From the NCBI GenBank assembly GCA_035651755.1, contig DASRFA010000046.1:8404-72403 (forward strand): DNA of 64,000 nt, given 5' to 3'. Below are positions 44,503 through 56,907 of the stretch, one piece after another. This DNA is from DASRFA01 sp035651755 (GTDB taxonomy: Bacteria > Desulfobacterota > Binatia > UBA12015). The notes under the pieces are model-generated. The model searched no databases and was not told where the DNA came from. It was given only the letters and a program-made list of their open reading frames with translations. The translations under genes and the position numbers were made by a program. Each line of letters opens with the position of its first letter. Positions within the stretch are counted from its first letter, which is position 1.

Positions 44503-45168
44503 ATGATGCCGATGGGGCGACTCGCCTTCCTGGCGCTCGCTCTTGCGCTTGCCGCGACCGCGAGCGCGGCGACGAACCCGGTTCGGTCGTGCCAGGCCGC
44601 CAAGGTGAAGGCGGCGACGAAGAAGGTGCTCGACGAGGGAAAGTGCCAGCAGAAGGCACTGCTCAAGGACGCCGCGGTGGACCCGGCGTGCCTTCTGAAG
44701 GCAGAGGCGAAGTTCGCGACGGCCGTGATCAGAGCGGGCCTCCAGGGAGTTTGCGAAGGGACCGCCGCGGATCTCGGGACGGACGCCGACGCCTACGTCG
44801 ACAAGGTGCTTGCGCGCGTATCCTGCTCCGGCGAACCCGTGGCCGGCGCCTGCTGGTTCCTCGGCACGCTCGGTGAGAGCTGTGACGCGACGTGTGCCAC
44901 ACACGGAGCGGCGTACGATCCGGCGACGCGATCGCTCGCCGGCAGTGACGGCAACGCGGTCGGTGCGGAACGCTGGCTCAACTGCTTGTCCGTGATGGCC
45001 GCATTTCGCGTCGACGGGGCGATTGCCACGAACCTCTTCCCTCCTGCCGGTGGGCTTGGATGCATCGTCGGGTCCCCGTACGGCGTTGCCACCATCGCGA
45101 TCGACGTCTCTCCCACCACCTCGACCGCGGCGGTGGAATCTGGGCAGCGCGCCTGCGCTTGTCTGTAG
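44503..45168 (+). CDS. Exported Cys-rich protein with helical Cys module
   Basis: 221 residues from ATG 44503. Signal peptide (LAFLALALALAATASA). The first mature ~85 residues are a helical Lys/Ala-rich module with spacing C-x17-C-x14-C-x20-C (SCQAAK..GKCQQK..PACLLKAEAKF..GVCEG), like the tandem modules of the 49268 gene. A C-terminal part with eight more Cys, ending RACACL, has no family I recognise. An upstream TTG at 44488 is possible. It begins 27 bp after the previous gene, so they probably share a transcript. Confidence 0.78.
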   Translation: MMPMGRLAFLALALALAATASAATNPVRSCQAAKVKAATKKVLDEGKCQQKALLKDAAVDPACLLKAEAKFATAVIRAGLQGVCEGTAADLGTDADAYVDKVLARVSCSGEPVAGACWFLGTLGESCDATCATHGAAYDPATRSLAGSDGNAVGAERWLNCLSVMAAFRVDGAIATNLFPPAGGLGCIVGSPYGVATIAIDVSPTTSTAAVESGQRACACL

Positions 45169-45323
45169 AGGGCATGGAGCGCTCGAGAAACCTCGCTCTC
45201 GACGAACGACGGCACGTTTCTGCTCATGCGATCCCGAGGAGCGCGTCGCCGCACGGGGAGCGCTGATTCGCCGCGATCTCGGCCCGGCACCCGGGCCCGG
45301 AAGAGCGTCCCGCACGCAGGACG

Positions 45324-45800
45324 TCACCGCCGACCCCCGGCGAACCCCTCGCCCCGGGGTTCGGATCCCGCGGGCGAGCCGCGCGGCGGCCGTTCCGGCG
45401 GCGTGCCCGGGGTTCCATCGCCGTCGAGCGACCCGAGCCATTCGATCGGTACGCGCGGGTCCGGCAAGTACACGCAGGCCGTGCCGCGCCGGACGCTGAC
45501 CGCGAGGTGGCGTCCGAGCCCCGGGCTCACCGCCGCGATCCGATCGATGGCCGACTTGAGCGCCTTCGTGACCGACGTGCGGTCGCGGGCGGCGCGGGTG
45601 CCGGCGTCTTCGCTCGTATCGGGTATGGTGCGGCCCGTCGCGCTCTGTGGGCGGCAGGCGGCCACCAGATCGCTCGCCGGAATCGGACGACCGGGATCGC
45701 GCAGCAGCCGCGCCAGATAGCGCATCCCGCGCGCGTCGCGGAGATGCACCAGGGTCCCGTCGAAGGCGATGGTCCACACTTCACCCTCGCAGAAGAACAT
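45324..45800 (-). CDS. Stand-alone winged-helix-like regulatory domain protein
   Basis: 158 residues from ATG 45800. It opens FFCEGEVWTIAFDG then LRDARGMRYLARLLRDPGR. These align well with the C-terminal domain of the large AAA regulator at 53306 (VFRSEGDYWTVTYGA, LRDTRGVRYVAQL). The second shared block is SVTKALKSAIDRI..HLAVSVRRGTACVYLPDPR, which matches LTVTKGIKAAL..HLVGSIRRGYTCVYVP. The last ~30 residues are Pro/Gly/Arg-rich. So this is the same domain without the ATPase. It probably binds DNA or protein; the exact fold is inferred. Copy 2 of the palindromic repeat lies between this gene and the divergent propeller gene. Confidence 0.75.
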   Translation of the reverse strand: MFFCEGEVWTIAFDGTLVHLRDARGMRYLARLLRDPGRPIPASDLVAACRPQSATGRTIPDTSEDAGTRAARDRTSVTKALKSAIDRIAAVSPGLGRHLAVSVRRGTACVYLPDPRVPIEWLGSLDGDGTPGTPPERPPRGSPAGSEPRGEGFAGGRR

Positions 45801-45834
45801 CGCGCGCTCGGGCGGTCTCAACCTCGCACTCCGT

Positions 45835-45896
45835 CGCCCACGTCCTTGGGGGCGTGAAGACCGACGGCACAAGTGTGCCCTCGGATTTCACGCTCC
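45835..45896. repeat. Palindromic repeat unit, copy 2
   Basis: CGCCCACGTCC (45835-45845), an 8-base spacer, then a 38-bp palindrome (45854-45891). It is the same as copy 1 except for the left arm (GTGAAGACCG) and the bases next to the core. GCACA-AG-TGTGC at the centre is identical. It lies in the divergent gap between 45800(-) and 45953(+), about 60 bp upstream of the propeller gene. Confidence 0.85.
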
Positions 45897-45952
45897 CTGG
45901 ACGAGGAAATCCATTCGCCGGGCAGCTCGCTGGAGCTCGCGAGGGGGACGTC

Positions 45953-48886
<2,934 letters not shown>

Positions 48887-48935
48887 GGCGACGCCGCCCC
48901 GTGCCGATCGCCTCGACCAAGACAGGAGAATCGAG

Positions 48936-49262
48936 ATGTCGCTTCGACGCTTTCTGATGCTGGCCGTGCCGTTCGCCGTCCTCGCGAGCTCCGCGGTGGT
49001 CGCCGTCGCCGAGCCCATCCAGCCCACCCAGCCCAAGATGTATTCGCTCCTCGCGAAGCTCGAGAAGACCCCGTGCGTCTGCAACGACGGCGGGCCGAAC
49101 GCCGGACACGCGGGCATCGTCTACGCCACGGCGAGCGAGGCCGACGTCAGCACAGGCTTCTACTTCGTGCCGAAGTGCCAGCTCTACACCTGGGACTCGA
49201 ATACGGGAGCGATCTTCATCACCGGACCGCTCTGCTTCCCCTTCATTCCTCTCACGAGGTGA
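48936..49262 (+). CDS. Small exported protein with four cysteines
   Basis: 108 residues. Signal peptide SLRRFLMLAVPFAVLASSAV..AVA-EP. The mature part has CVCNDGGPNAGHAG, KCQLYTWDS and LCFPFIPL. AGGAG is 7 bases before ATG 48936. It is followed only 5 bp later by the large exported gene and belongs to the same run. Family unknown. Confidence 0.72.
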   Translation: MSLRRFLMLAVPFAVLASSAVVAVAEPIQPTQPKMYSLLAKLEKTPCVCNDGGPNAGHAGIVYATASEADVSTGFYFVPKCQLYTWDSNTGAIFITGPLCFPFIPLTR

Positions 49263-49267
49263 GCACG

Positions 49268-52200
49268 ATGCGGGCGACCCGGCGGCCGAACGGCAGCGGG
49301 TCGCGGGAGGCCCTCGGCGATGCCCGCTCACGGACCTGGCAAGCGTGGGCGGTCGCGGTGATCGTCGCTGCGTTCGCGCTGCGATCTCCCGCGGCAGCAC
49401 AGACGAATGTGGTGGTGAACGCTCCCGCGCTCGATACGCTGGGCGATCACACGACTCAGAGCGAGACCTCCCTCGCCGTTCACGGCTCGACCGTGTGCGC
49501 GGGCTACAACAGCACGCGTGCGGGCGACTTCCCCTCGCCTCTTGCCGGGCTCGCGCGCTCGGGCGACGCCGGAGACACCTGGGCCGACGAGGGCTACGTC
49601 TCCTCGCTCCAGGGATCCGACCCGTCGCTCGCGGTGCATCGCGCGAGCGGGCGGTTCTACTACGCGAGCACCGCGGGCCTGGGCGGGCTCGGTCCGTCGC
49701 AGACGCTCCGCTCGATCGTCGGCGTGTCGCGATCGACCGACGATTGCGTCACCTTCGTGGGGCCCGCGAACGCCACGCCGAGCGTCGGCGCGGCGAGCGT
49801 GTGCGCGCCCGGCACGCCGACCGCCTGCACCCAGAACTCGCAGTGCGCCGCGGGCCAGGTCTGCACCGACCCGGCGTTCGAGGACAAGCCCACGATCGCC
49901 GTCGACAACAGCGGCGGCGCGCGCGACGGGAACGTGTACGCGTGCTGGACGCACGATCCGGCCTTCGGCGAGGGCGAGATCCACTTCTCGCGCTCCACCG
50001 ACGCGGGCGTCACGTTCACGGACGAGCAGGTGCTGTCGCCGGCGGGCGAAGTGGATCCCTTCGGCTGCACCGTGGCGGTGGGCCCGAACGGAGAGGTCTA
50101 CGCGGCCTGGGGAACGCAGAGCTCGGGCAACCCGATTCGCTTCCGCCGCTCGCTGCAGGGCGGAGCCGCGGGAAGCTGGGACCCGGTCGTGCAAGTGAAC
50201 GCGGCACCCACCCGCCCGTCCGGGCGCGACCGCGTGATCACCTGCGTCGGAAAGGGCGCGAGCTACACGCTGAACGGCGACGTCCGCATGACGCCGCCGC
50301 AGGCGTGGATGGCCGTCGATACGAGCAACGGGCCGTCCCGCGGAAGCGTCTACGTCGTCTGGCAGAGCGATCCGGCCGGCGCTGCCGACAACAGCGACGT
50401 CTACTTCAGCCGATCGACGAACGGGGGCGTGAGCTTCCTCCCCGAGGTGCAGATCGCCGGTGGCACCGTCTCCGACCAGTTCCTTCCGAACGTCGCGGTC
50501 GCGGACGACGGCGTGCTGTCGATCGTCTGGTACGACCGGCGGCTCGACCCCGCGAACCTCGCGATCGACGTCTACCGCACCGTCTCGTTCGACGGCGGTG
50601 AGAGCTTCGATCCCATTCGCCGCCTCACCTCGCAGAGCTCGCCCGTGCCGCCGATCAGCGGCCAGCCGACGGTGAGCCACAACTTCGATCCGGCGCGCTC
50701 CGAGTGCTACCTCGGCGACTACCTCGCCGTCACGGCGGACGGCGACAGCTTCTACTACGCGTGGGGCGACAACCGGCGCGTCGCGACGACGGCCGCGTAT
50801 CCCGGCGGGCGGAACGATCCCGACGTGATGTTCACGCGGCTTCCGCTGCCGGACGCTCTGCCCGCGCGCGCATTCCTCACGGCCAACGGCACCGATACGG
50901 TCGAGGTGGTCGACGTGTCGACCGACTCGCCGTTCCCCGTCGCGTCGGTGCCGGTCGGCGACCAGCCGTTCGGGGTCGCCGTCAACCATTCGGCGACGCA
51001 CGTCTGGGTGACGAATCGCGGAGCGAACACGGTCTCCGTGATCGACGCATTCGACTACACGGTGGTCGCCACGATCCCGGTCGGAGCGACGCCTACGGGC
51101 ATCGCTCTCGACCCGGAGGGGACGCGGGCGTACGTCGCGAATTTCGGCGACGGCACGGTGTCGGTCATCGATACCGCTCTGAGCGCCGTCGTGGCGACCG
51201 TCCCGCTGTGCGCGGGATCGTGCGGACCGTTCGGGGTCGCCGTGAACCCGACGGGCACGAAGGCCTACGTCACCGCGCAGTCGAGCAACCAGGTGAAGGT
51301 GATCGATACCGCCACCAACTCGGTGAGCGCCACGATCGCCGTTCACGCGAAGCCGACCGGCATCGCGGTCAACCCGTTGGGCACGCGCGCATTCGCGGTG
51401 CCCGATGGCGTCACCTCCGATTACTTGACGGTGATCGACACGAGCTCCGACAGCGTCATCCCGGTTCTCGTCGGGACCCGAGGCCCGGGCGTCAGCGTGA
51501 GCTCGTTCGGAACGCGGCTGTACGCCGCGTTCACGCCGGACCAGATCCAGGTGTTCGACGTCACGGTCAGCCCGCCCGCACACCGCTTCAACGAGAACGG
51601 CATGACGTCGGTGTTCGGCATCCAGACGAACGCGGACGCGACGCGCCTCTACGTCGCGAACCCGGGCTCGGACTCGCTGAGCTTCTACGACAGCAGCGCG
51701 GACGGCATCGGCTTCCCGTTCTTCGCGCCGTCCACGCCGGTCGGATCCGGCACCTCGCCGATCGCGTTCGGCCAGTTCCTGACGAACGGCGGCGGCGGTC
51801 CGGGAGCCGGCGCGGCGACGACCGTGGCGTCGGGCTTCTGCTCGCTCGACTTCGCTCTGCCTGCCGCGACGGGGACGACCGGCACGATGACGTTCGACCC
51901 GGGCACGACCGACGTCTTCGGGACCTCGCTGGATCCGTCGAGCGCGGTCGGCACGCTCGTGATCTCGGGCGGCTTCCCGGCGAGCGGCACGCTCGGCCTC
52001 CATTTCCAGGCGGCCGCGCTCTCGTTCGACGCGAGCGGCTCCTACGGGCCGATGGCGCAGGGCGTGTCCTTCGATCTGCGGAACATCACGGGGAATCTCC
52101 TCCCGAGGCGGGCCGCGTACCGGCTCGACATCCCGCGGCTGCAATTCGACGCGGCGAGCCGGCGCTACGAGGGCGCTTGTCAGATCCAAGCGTTCCTCCC

Positions 52201-53254
52201 GGTGAACACGCCCGCCGGGAAGAACGTGGCGCTCGCGCTCGCCGACTCGGGGCTCACGTGTGCGAGCGCGAATCAGGTCGAAGTGATCTTCGACGAGGTC
52301 ACCGTTCCGGGCTCCACGCAGCTCACGGCGACCTGCGTGGGCCCGACGAACCTGCCGCCGAACTTCAGCATCGGCGGAGGCCTCGGGAGTCCGATCCAGT
52401 GGTACCAGGACGTGTCGACGACGGCGGTCTTCACGCCGCCCGCGCGGGTCTGCTACCGCTACGCGCCGGTCCTCGACGACCAGACGGCGAGCCAGCTCCG
52501 GGTCCTGCACCAGGAGAGCGGCGTCTGGGTCGATCGTACCGTCCTCCCGATCGACACGGTGAACAAGCGGATCTGCGCGGAGGTGTCGAGCTTCTCGCCG
52601 TTCGTGGTCGCGGAGACATCGCCAGCGGGATTCGTTCCACCCGATTCCGCGTCGCTCAGATGCGAGCAGGGTGTCCGCAAGGGCGTCGCGACGCTCGCGA
52701 AGGCGATCGCGAAGTGCAACGACAAGACCGCGAGCGCCACCTTCAAGGGAATGCCGTTCGACGAGGAGGCGTGCGAGGCGACCGCGCGTACGAAGTACGA
52801 TGCTGCGGCGTCGTTGCTCACGGGCTGTCCCGCGTGTGCCACGAGCGCGGAAGCGGCGCTGCGCGCGGCGACCGAGGACCTCTTCGACGGGGCTCGCGGC
52901 GCGTTCTACTGCGCGGGAACCGCGCTCCTTCCCGGCGACGGCCTCGCGTACGCGCCTCCCGATCCGATCGCCCTGCGCTGCTCGGCGAAGCTCGAGTCGA
53001 CGGCGGCGAAGCTCGCGAACGCGAGCCTCACCTGCCAGAAGAAGGCCGCGGACAACGCGTTCCGCGGCAAGCCGTTCGACGACGGCGCCTGCCGAGCGGC
53101 GGCGCGAGCGAAGTACGACGCGAGCGCCGCGCACCTCGCCGGCTGCCCGCCGTGCGTCGTCGCCAACGCGCCGGCGATCGGCGATCGCATCGAGAACGCG
53201 ATGAACGGCGCGCGTGGAGATCTCTTCTGTGCGGGGTCGACGCCGATCCCGTGA
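49268..53254 (+). CDS. Large exported sialidase-like/YVTN-propeller protein with tandem Cys modules
   Basis: 1328 residues from ATG 49268. A signal peptide ends near PAAA-QT. Residues ~45-540 resemble BNR/sialidase-type propellers (GVSRSTDDC, FSRSTDAGVTF, YFSRSTNGGVSFLPEV), with DxG/Asp-box-like turns. Residues ~555-840 are YVTN-type repeats (VWVTNRGANTVSVIDAF; AYVANFGDGTVSVIDT). A beta-rich region follows to ~1120. The last ~200 residues hold two tandem Cys modules with identical spacing C-x17-C-x18-C-x17-CxxC. No catalytic residues of true sialidases were confirmed. Probably a surface or matrix protein. It converges on the AAA regulator gene. Confidence 0.82.
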   Translation: MRATRRPNGSGSREALGDARSRTWQAWAVAVIVAAFALRSPAAAQTNVVVNAPALDTLGDHTTQSETSLAVHGSTVCAGYNSTRAGDFPSPLAGLARSGDAGDTWADEGYVSSLQGSDPSLAVHRASGRFYYASTAGLGGLGPSQTLRSIVGVSRSTDDCVTFVGPANATPSVGAASVCAPGTPTACTQNSQCAAGQVCTDPAFEDKPTIAVDNSGGARDGNVYACWTHDPAFGEGEIHFSRSTDAGVTFTDEQVLSPAGEVDPFGCTVAVGPNGEVYAAWGTQSSGNPIRFRRSLQGGAAGSWDPVVQVNAAPTRPSGRDRVITCVGKGASYTLNGDVRMTPPQAWMAVDTSNGPSRGSVYVVWQSDPAGAADNSDVYFSRSTNGGVSFLPEVQIAGGTVSDQFLPNVAVADDGVLSIVWYDRRLDPANLAIDVYRTVSFDGGESFDPIRRLTSQSSPVPPISGQPTVSHNFDPARSECYLGDYLAVTADGDSFYYAWGDNRRVATTAAYPGGRNDPDVMFTRLPLPDALPARAFLTANGTDTVEVVDVSTDSPFPVASVPVGDQPFGVAVNHSATHVWVTNRGANTVSVIDAFDYTVVATIPVGATPTGIALDPEGTRAYVANFGDGTVSVIDTALSAVVATVPLCAGSCGPFGVAVNPTGTKAYVTAQSSNQVKVIDTATNSVSATIAVHAKPTGIAVNPLGTRAFAVPDGVTSDYLTVIDTSSDSVIPVLVGTRGPGVSVSSFGTRLYAAFTPDQIQVFDVTVSPPAHRFNENGMTSVFGIQTNADATRLYVANPGSDSLSFYDSSADGIGFPFFAPSTPVGSGTSPIAFGQFLTNGGGGPGAGAATTVASGFCSLDFALPAATGTTGTMTFDPGTTDVFGTSLDPSSAVGTLVISGGFPASGTLGLHFQAAALSFDASGSYGPMAQGVSFDLRNITGNLLPRRAAYRLDIPRLQFDAASRRYEGACQIQAFLPVNTPAGKNVALALADSGLTCASANQVEVIFDEVTVPGSTQLTATCVGPTNLPPNFSIGGGLGSPIQWYQDVSTTAVFTPPARVCYRYAPVLDDQTASQLRVLHQESGVWVDRTVLPIDTVNKRICAEVSSFSPFVVAETSPAGFVPPDSASLRCEQGVRKGVATLAKAIAKCNDKTASATFKGMPFDEEACEATARTKYDAAASLLTGCPACATSAEAALRAATEDLFDGARGAFYCAGTALLPGDGLAYAPPDPIALRCSAKLESTAAKLANASLTCQKKAADNAFRGKPFDDGACRAAARAKYDASAAHLAGCPPCVVANAPAIGDRIENAMNGARGDLFCAGSTPIP

Positions 53255-53257
53255 GGC

Positions 53258-53305
53258 GCCGAAGGGGGCGGCCGCCGCGACGAGGGCGTCACCGGCCTCT
53301 TCGGC
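53258..53305. terminator. Possible two-way terminator between convergent genes
   Basis: GCCGAAG (53258-53264) and CTTCGGC (53299-53305) flank a GC-rich spacer just after the plus-strand stop and just before the minus-strand stop at 53306. The 7-bp stem with a long loop is weak, and no T-tracts are seen. Confidence 0.3.
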
Positions 53306-56300
53306 TCAGCGCTCCCAGCGCACCGGATGTCGCGGCACGTAGACGCAGGTGTAGCCGCGTCGAATGCTGCCGACGAGATGGGCGGCCAGCTCCGGGTGGC
53401 TGGTCTCGATCTTCACGAGCGCGGCTTTGATGCCCTTCGTCACGGTGAGGCGCGACCTCTCGGCGTGGGACGCGACCCGCCGTCCGAACGCGCCTTCCGC
53501 GAGCGCCTGCTGCACCGCCTCGATCTCCGCCCGGAGGCGGGTCGCGCGCTCGCATTCGTTGTTCTCGTCGGCTTCGAGCGCCTGCTCCACGAGCGACGCC
53601 AGGTGTCGCCGATACTGCGCCCGCGCCTCGGCATCGATGACGTCTCCGGCGTCGCCGAGTGAGCGCGCTCGTTCCGCGATGCCGCCCGCGTTCCGGGGCG
53701 GCGGTGCGCCGCCGCCGTCGGCGAGCTGGACGAGATCGGACGCCGCAAACTCGTGTCCCGCGTGCCATACGAGCTGCGCCACGTAGCGGACGCCGCGCGT
53801 ATCACGCAGGCGGATCGTGCGCGCTCCATACGTGACGGTCCAGTAGTCGCCCTCGGAGCGGAAGACCCCGACCGCGACGTCGGACGCCCGACCGCCGCCG
53901 ATCTCCGCGGGGGGCGTTCGCTCGGGGGGCGGAGCCTGCAGAACAACCGGCTCGCGCGTCGCCCCGCGCTGCCGGATTCCCCGCGCGCGCTCGGCGAGGA
54001 GTCCCATGCCGAGCGCGTCCGCGGTCTGGACGGCCTGCGCGATGGCCGTCGCGGCGCGGGCGACGTCGTGGGCCGAGCCGTGTGCGAACAGCAAGGCTGC
54101 CTGCTCGCAGCGCGAGAGCGCGAGCCACGGCTCCGCGCCCATCGCCGAGTGGACCGCGACCGCGCGCTCGAGGTGGCGGGTCGCGTCGTCGTGGCGCCCG
54201 AGCGTCGCGGCGAGACGTCCGAGGTAGTGGCTCACGGAGCCGATGAACGCGATGGCATTGGGGATCGCGGCACACGAGTCCGCGTAGGGAAGCAACGCGG
54301 TGTAGATCGTGGCGGCGAAGCGCTGCTCGCCGAGCGCGGCGCAGATGTCGGCGAGCTGCACGCAGGTCGGCAGGAACGTTCCGTTGCGCGGCCAGTCGGC
54401 CAGATCGTGCGCCATGAGCTCCGCCAGGATCGCGCGCGCGTCGCCGTGCGCGCCCATCTGGAGGTACGTGAGCCCGAGAGCGCACCGGGCGCCGAAGATC
54501 CCGGGGTGCAGCGCGACGAACGCGCGGAAGCCGTCGATCAGCTCCGAGAGCCGACCCTGCAGATAGCGAACCATCATCAGCTCGAGCGCGAAGACCGCCT
54601 CCGCCGCCTGGCCGAGCCAGCGGCCGTTCTCGAGCACCTCGGCCGCGAGCGCTTCCGCCTCGTTGAATCGACCTTTCAGCGTCGCACGCGTCACGCGAAA
54701 GCTCGTCACGAGCGCGATTTGCGACGGCTGGCGTGACTCGCGGGCGAGCTCGTCGCACGCCGCGACGTCCGCCTCGAACGGTGCGATCTGTCCGAGCTCG
54801 AGATGATCCCAGATGCGGGCCGCGCGCGCGCGGAACGCGAGACGCCGGTCGCCGTTCCGGTTCGCCAGGCGAAGGAGCGCGTCGGCGATCCCGACGCGCT
54901 CGCGCGGGTTGTCCGGGCCGGAGGTGGCCGAGTGGGTTGCGAGCAGAACGTCGGCCAGCGCGTCGGGGTCGTCCACCCGGCGCGCCATCGCGAGCGCCCG
55001 GTCGCAGAGCGCGATGCGGCGGCCGGGGGCGTCCGTGAAGTAAAGCGCGGTCGCGAGGCGAACGAGGAGCCGGGCGTGCTGTCCGCCGTCCTCCTCCCCC
55101 CACAGCGAGATCGCGTCCTCCAGCAGCGTGACGTGCGCGTCGTCGCGAGCGCCCGCCTCGGGGAAGGCGAGCTCGCCGCCGTAGCCGATCGCCGCCTGTG
55201 CGATCAGCTCGCGCGACGGGATCGTGCGTGCGATCGCGGCGGCTTCGAGGAAAGTCGCCTTGGCCCGCTCGCCGTCGCCGGAGCCGCTCAGGGCCCGGCC
55301 GAGGTCGATCAGGATGCGCGCGCGCATGCGGACGTCGCCGGGATCCTCGGCTGCCAGGCGCGCCAGCGCGAGGCGGTACAGGCGCTCCGCTTCCTCGAAT
55401 GCGAGCATGGAGAGCGCCCGATCCGCGGCGCGCCGCGTGTAGGCGCTGGCGGACGCGCCGCCGGCGGTCGCGCCCGACGCCGCGAGGTGATGCGCGATCT
55501 CGGCGAGATGCTCGTCCTCGTCGGCGCGCGCCGCGAGCATCTCGCCGGCGAGACGGTGCAATCGGCGCCGCTCGGCGGGACCGAGCGTCTCGTACACCGC
55601 GTGGCGAATGAGGGCGTGCCGAAAGTGGTAGCGGCCCGGGTGATCGGGCTCCTGCACGACCAGACGCGCCTCCATGGCGGCGTCGACCGCGTCGAGCAGC
55701 GAGGGGCGCGGTTGCGGCACGAGGCCCTCGAGTAGGGCGACGGTGAACTCGTTCCCGAGAATCGATGCCGCGCGGAGCACTTCCGTCGAGCGGGGCGACA
55801 TCCGAGCCACGTGGCGGGCGATGGCCTCGTGGATGCCGGCCGGCATCGGCGCCGCGTCGACGTGCGCGCGGCCCTGCAAGCGATCGTGGGCTCCGAGATC
55901 GAGCGCCATCTCGCCGACGAAGAGCGGATTGCCCGCGGTCACGACCCACACCGCGTCGACGACGGCGTCGGGTACCGCTGCCGCCACGCCGGCCCGGAGG
56001 AGCGCCGCCACGCCGTCGCGATCGAGGCCCGCCAGCGCGATGCGCTCGGTCGCGCGGCGTGCGAGATCGCGGAGCGCGGCGTGGGCGGGCGGGTCCACCG
56101 GACCGTCGCCCGGGGTCCGGTGCGCCGCGACGACGAGCATGCGGGTGGCGGCGATTCCCTGCACCAGGAACTCGAGCAGCCGGAGCGACGACTCGTCCGC
56201 GCGGTGCAGGTCGTCGAGCAGGATCACGAGCGGCGTCTCGACGGCGGCGCTCGCGAGCAGCGCCGTCACGCTGCCGAAGAGTCGAAAGCGCGCCTCCGGG

Positions 56301-56710
56301 GTGTCGAGAGGAGCGGCTGCCGGGACCTGCGGCAGCCGCTCGCGGATCTCGGGTGCGACGTGCGCGACGTCGGGACCGGCTTCGGCGACGAGCGTCGCGA
56401 GCGCGGCGGCGTCGCGACTCTCGATCTCGGCGCGCAGCACCTGGAGCCACGGCCAGAGGGCGGGCGCGCCCTCGCCGTCGTAGCACCGTCCCCAGCGCAC
56501 CCGCGCGCCGGCGGCGCTCGCATCGTACGCGAGGCTCTCGACGAGATGGGTCTTCCCGATGCCGGCTTCCCCCTGCACCAGGACGAAGCCGCCTCGACCC
56601 TCGAAGGCGCCATCGAGCGCGGCGCGCAGCGTGGCGCGCTCGCTCTCGCGGCCGAACAGTCGGAGCCGCGGTGCCGAGCTGGAGAAGTAGGACGGGCCGG
56701 ATTGCAGCAT
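53306..56710 (-). CDS. AAA-ATPase/TPR signal-transduction protein with C-terminal regulatory domain
   Basis: 1134 residues. A STAND/AAA_16-type N-terminal ATPase: FGRESERATLRAAL, Walker A VQGEAGIGKTHLV, Walker B LVILLDDLHRADESSL. A helical TPR-like middle (~420-920) follows with repeated RLYRLALARLAAEDP-type segments. The C-terminal ~200 residues begin VFRSEGDYWTVTYGARTIRLRD and include TVTKGIKAALVKIETSHPEL. The same domain is encoded alone at 45324-45800. Such proteins are probable large signal-responsive regulators; the domain's DNA binding is not proven. It is divergent from the sensor kinase at 56908 (197 bp between). Confidence 0.9.
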   Translation of the reverse strand: MLQSGPSYFSSSAPRLRLFGRESERATLRAALDGAFEGRGGFVLVQGEAGIGKTHLVESLAYDASAAGARVRWGRCYDGEGAPALWPWLQVLRAEIESRDAAALATLVAEAGPDVAHVAPEIRERLPQVPAAAPLDTPEARFRLFGSVTALLASAAVETPLVILLDDLHRADESSLRLLEFLVQGIAATRMLVVAAHRTPGDGPVDPPAHAALRDLARRATERIALAGLDRDGVAALLRAGVAAAVPDAVVDAVWVVTAGNPLFVGEMALDLGAHDRLQGRAHVDAAPMPAGIHEAIARHVARMSPRSTEVLRAASILGNEFTVALLEGLVPQPRPSLLDAVDAAMEARLVVQEPDHPGRYHFRHALIRHAVYETLGPAERRRLHRLAGEMLAARADEDEHLAEIAHHLAASGATAGGASASAYTRRAADRALSMLAFEEAERLYRLALARLAAEDPGDVRMRARILIDLGRALSGSGDGERAKATFLEAAAIARTIPSRELIAQAAIGYGGELAFPEAGARDDAHVTLLEDAISLWGEEDGGQHARLLVRLATALYFTDAPGRRIALCDRALAMARRVDDPDALADVLLATHSATSGPDNPRERVGIADALLRLANRNGDRRLAFRARAARIWDHLELGQIAPFEADVAACDELARESRQPSQIALVTSFRVTRATLKGRFNEAEALAAEVLENGRWLGQAAEAVFALELMMVRYLQGRLSELIDGFRAFVALHPGIFGARCALGLTYLQMGAHGDARAILAELMAHDLADWPRNGTFLPTCVQLADICAALGEQRFAATIYTALLPYADSCAAIPNAIAFIGSVSHYLGRLAATLGRHDDATRHLERAVAVHSAMGAEPWLALSRCEQAALLFAHGSAHDVARAATAIAQAVQTADALGMGLLAERARGIRQRGATREPVVLQAPPPERTPPAEIGGGRASDVAVGVFRSEGDYWTVTYGARTIRLRDTRGVRYVAQLVWHAGHEFAASDLVQLADGGGAPPPRNAGGIAERARSLGDAGDVIDAEARAQYRRHLASLVEQALEADENNECERATRLRAEIEAVQQALAEGAFGRRVASHAERSRLTVTKGIKAALVKIETSHPELAAHLVGSIRRGYTCVYVPRHPVRWER

Positions 56711-56907
56711 GGCGGGCAGCCGGAGGCGGGCAGCCTACGACATGAGAGGACCGTGGCCAATGGGAAACGGGCGCCGCGCCGGCGCACCGGCCCGCCGTCG
56801 GATCTCGCGGCGCACGCCCGGGCCGCGCGAGGCAGCGGGGACGGACGACGCCGGGGAACGGCCGGCCGGCGCCTCGAGTGATAAGCACCGGCGATGAGGT
56901 ACGCCCC

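Noticed and set aside
49328..53134. 1268-residue minus-strand frame opposite the large exported gene
   Set aside because: Antisense shadow frame with Arg/Ala/Val bias; the plus-strand gene has a signal peptide and recognised repeats.
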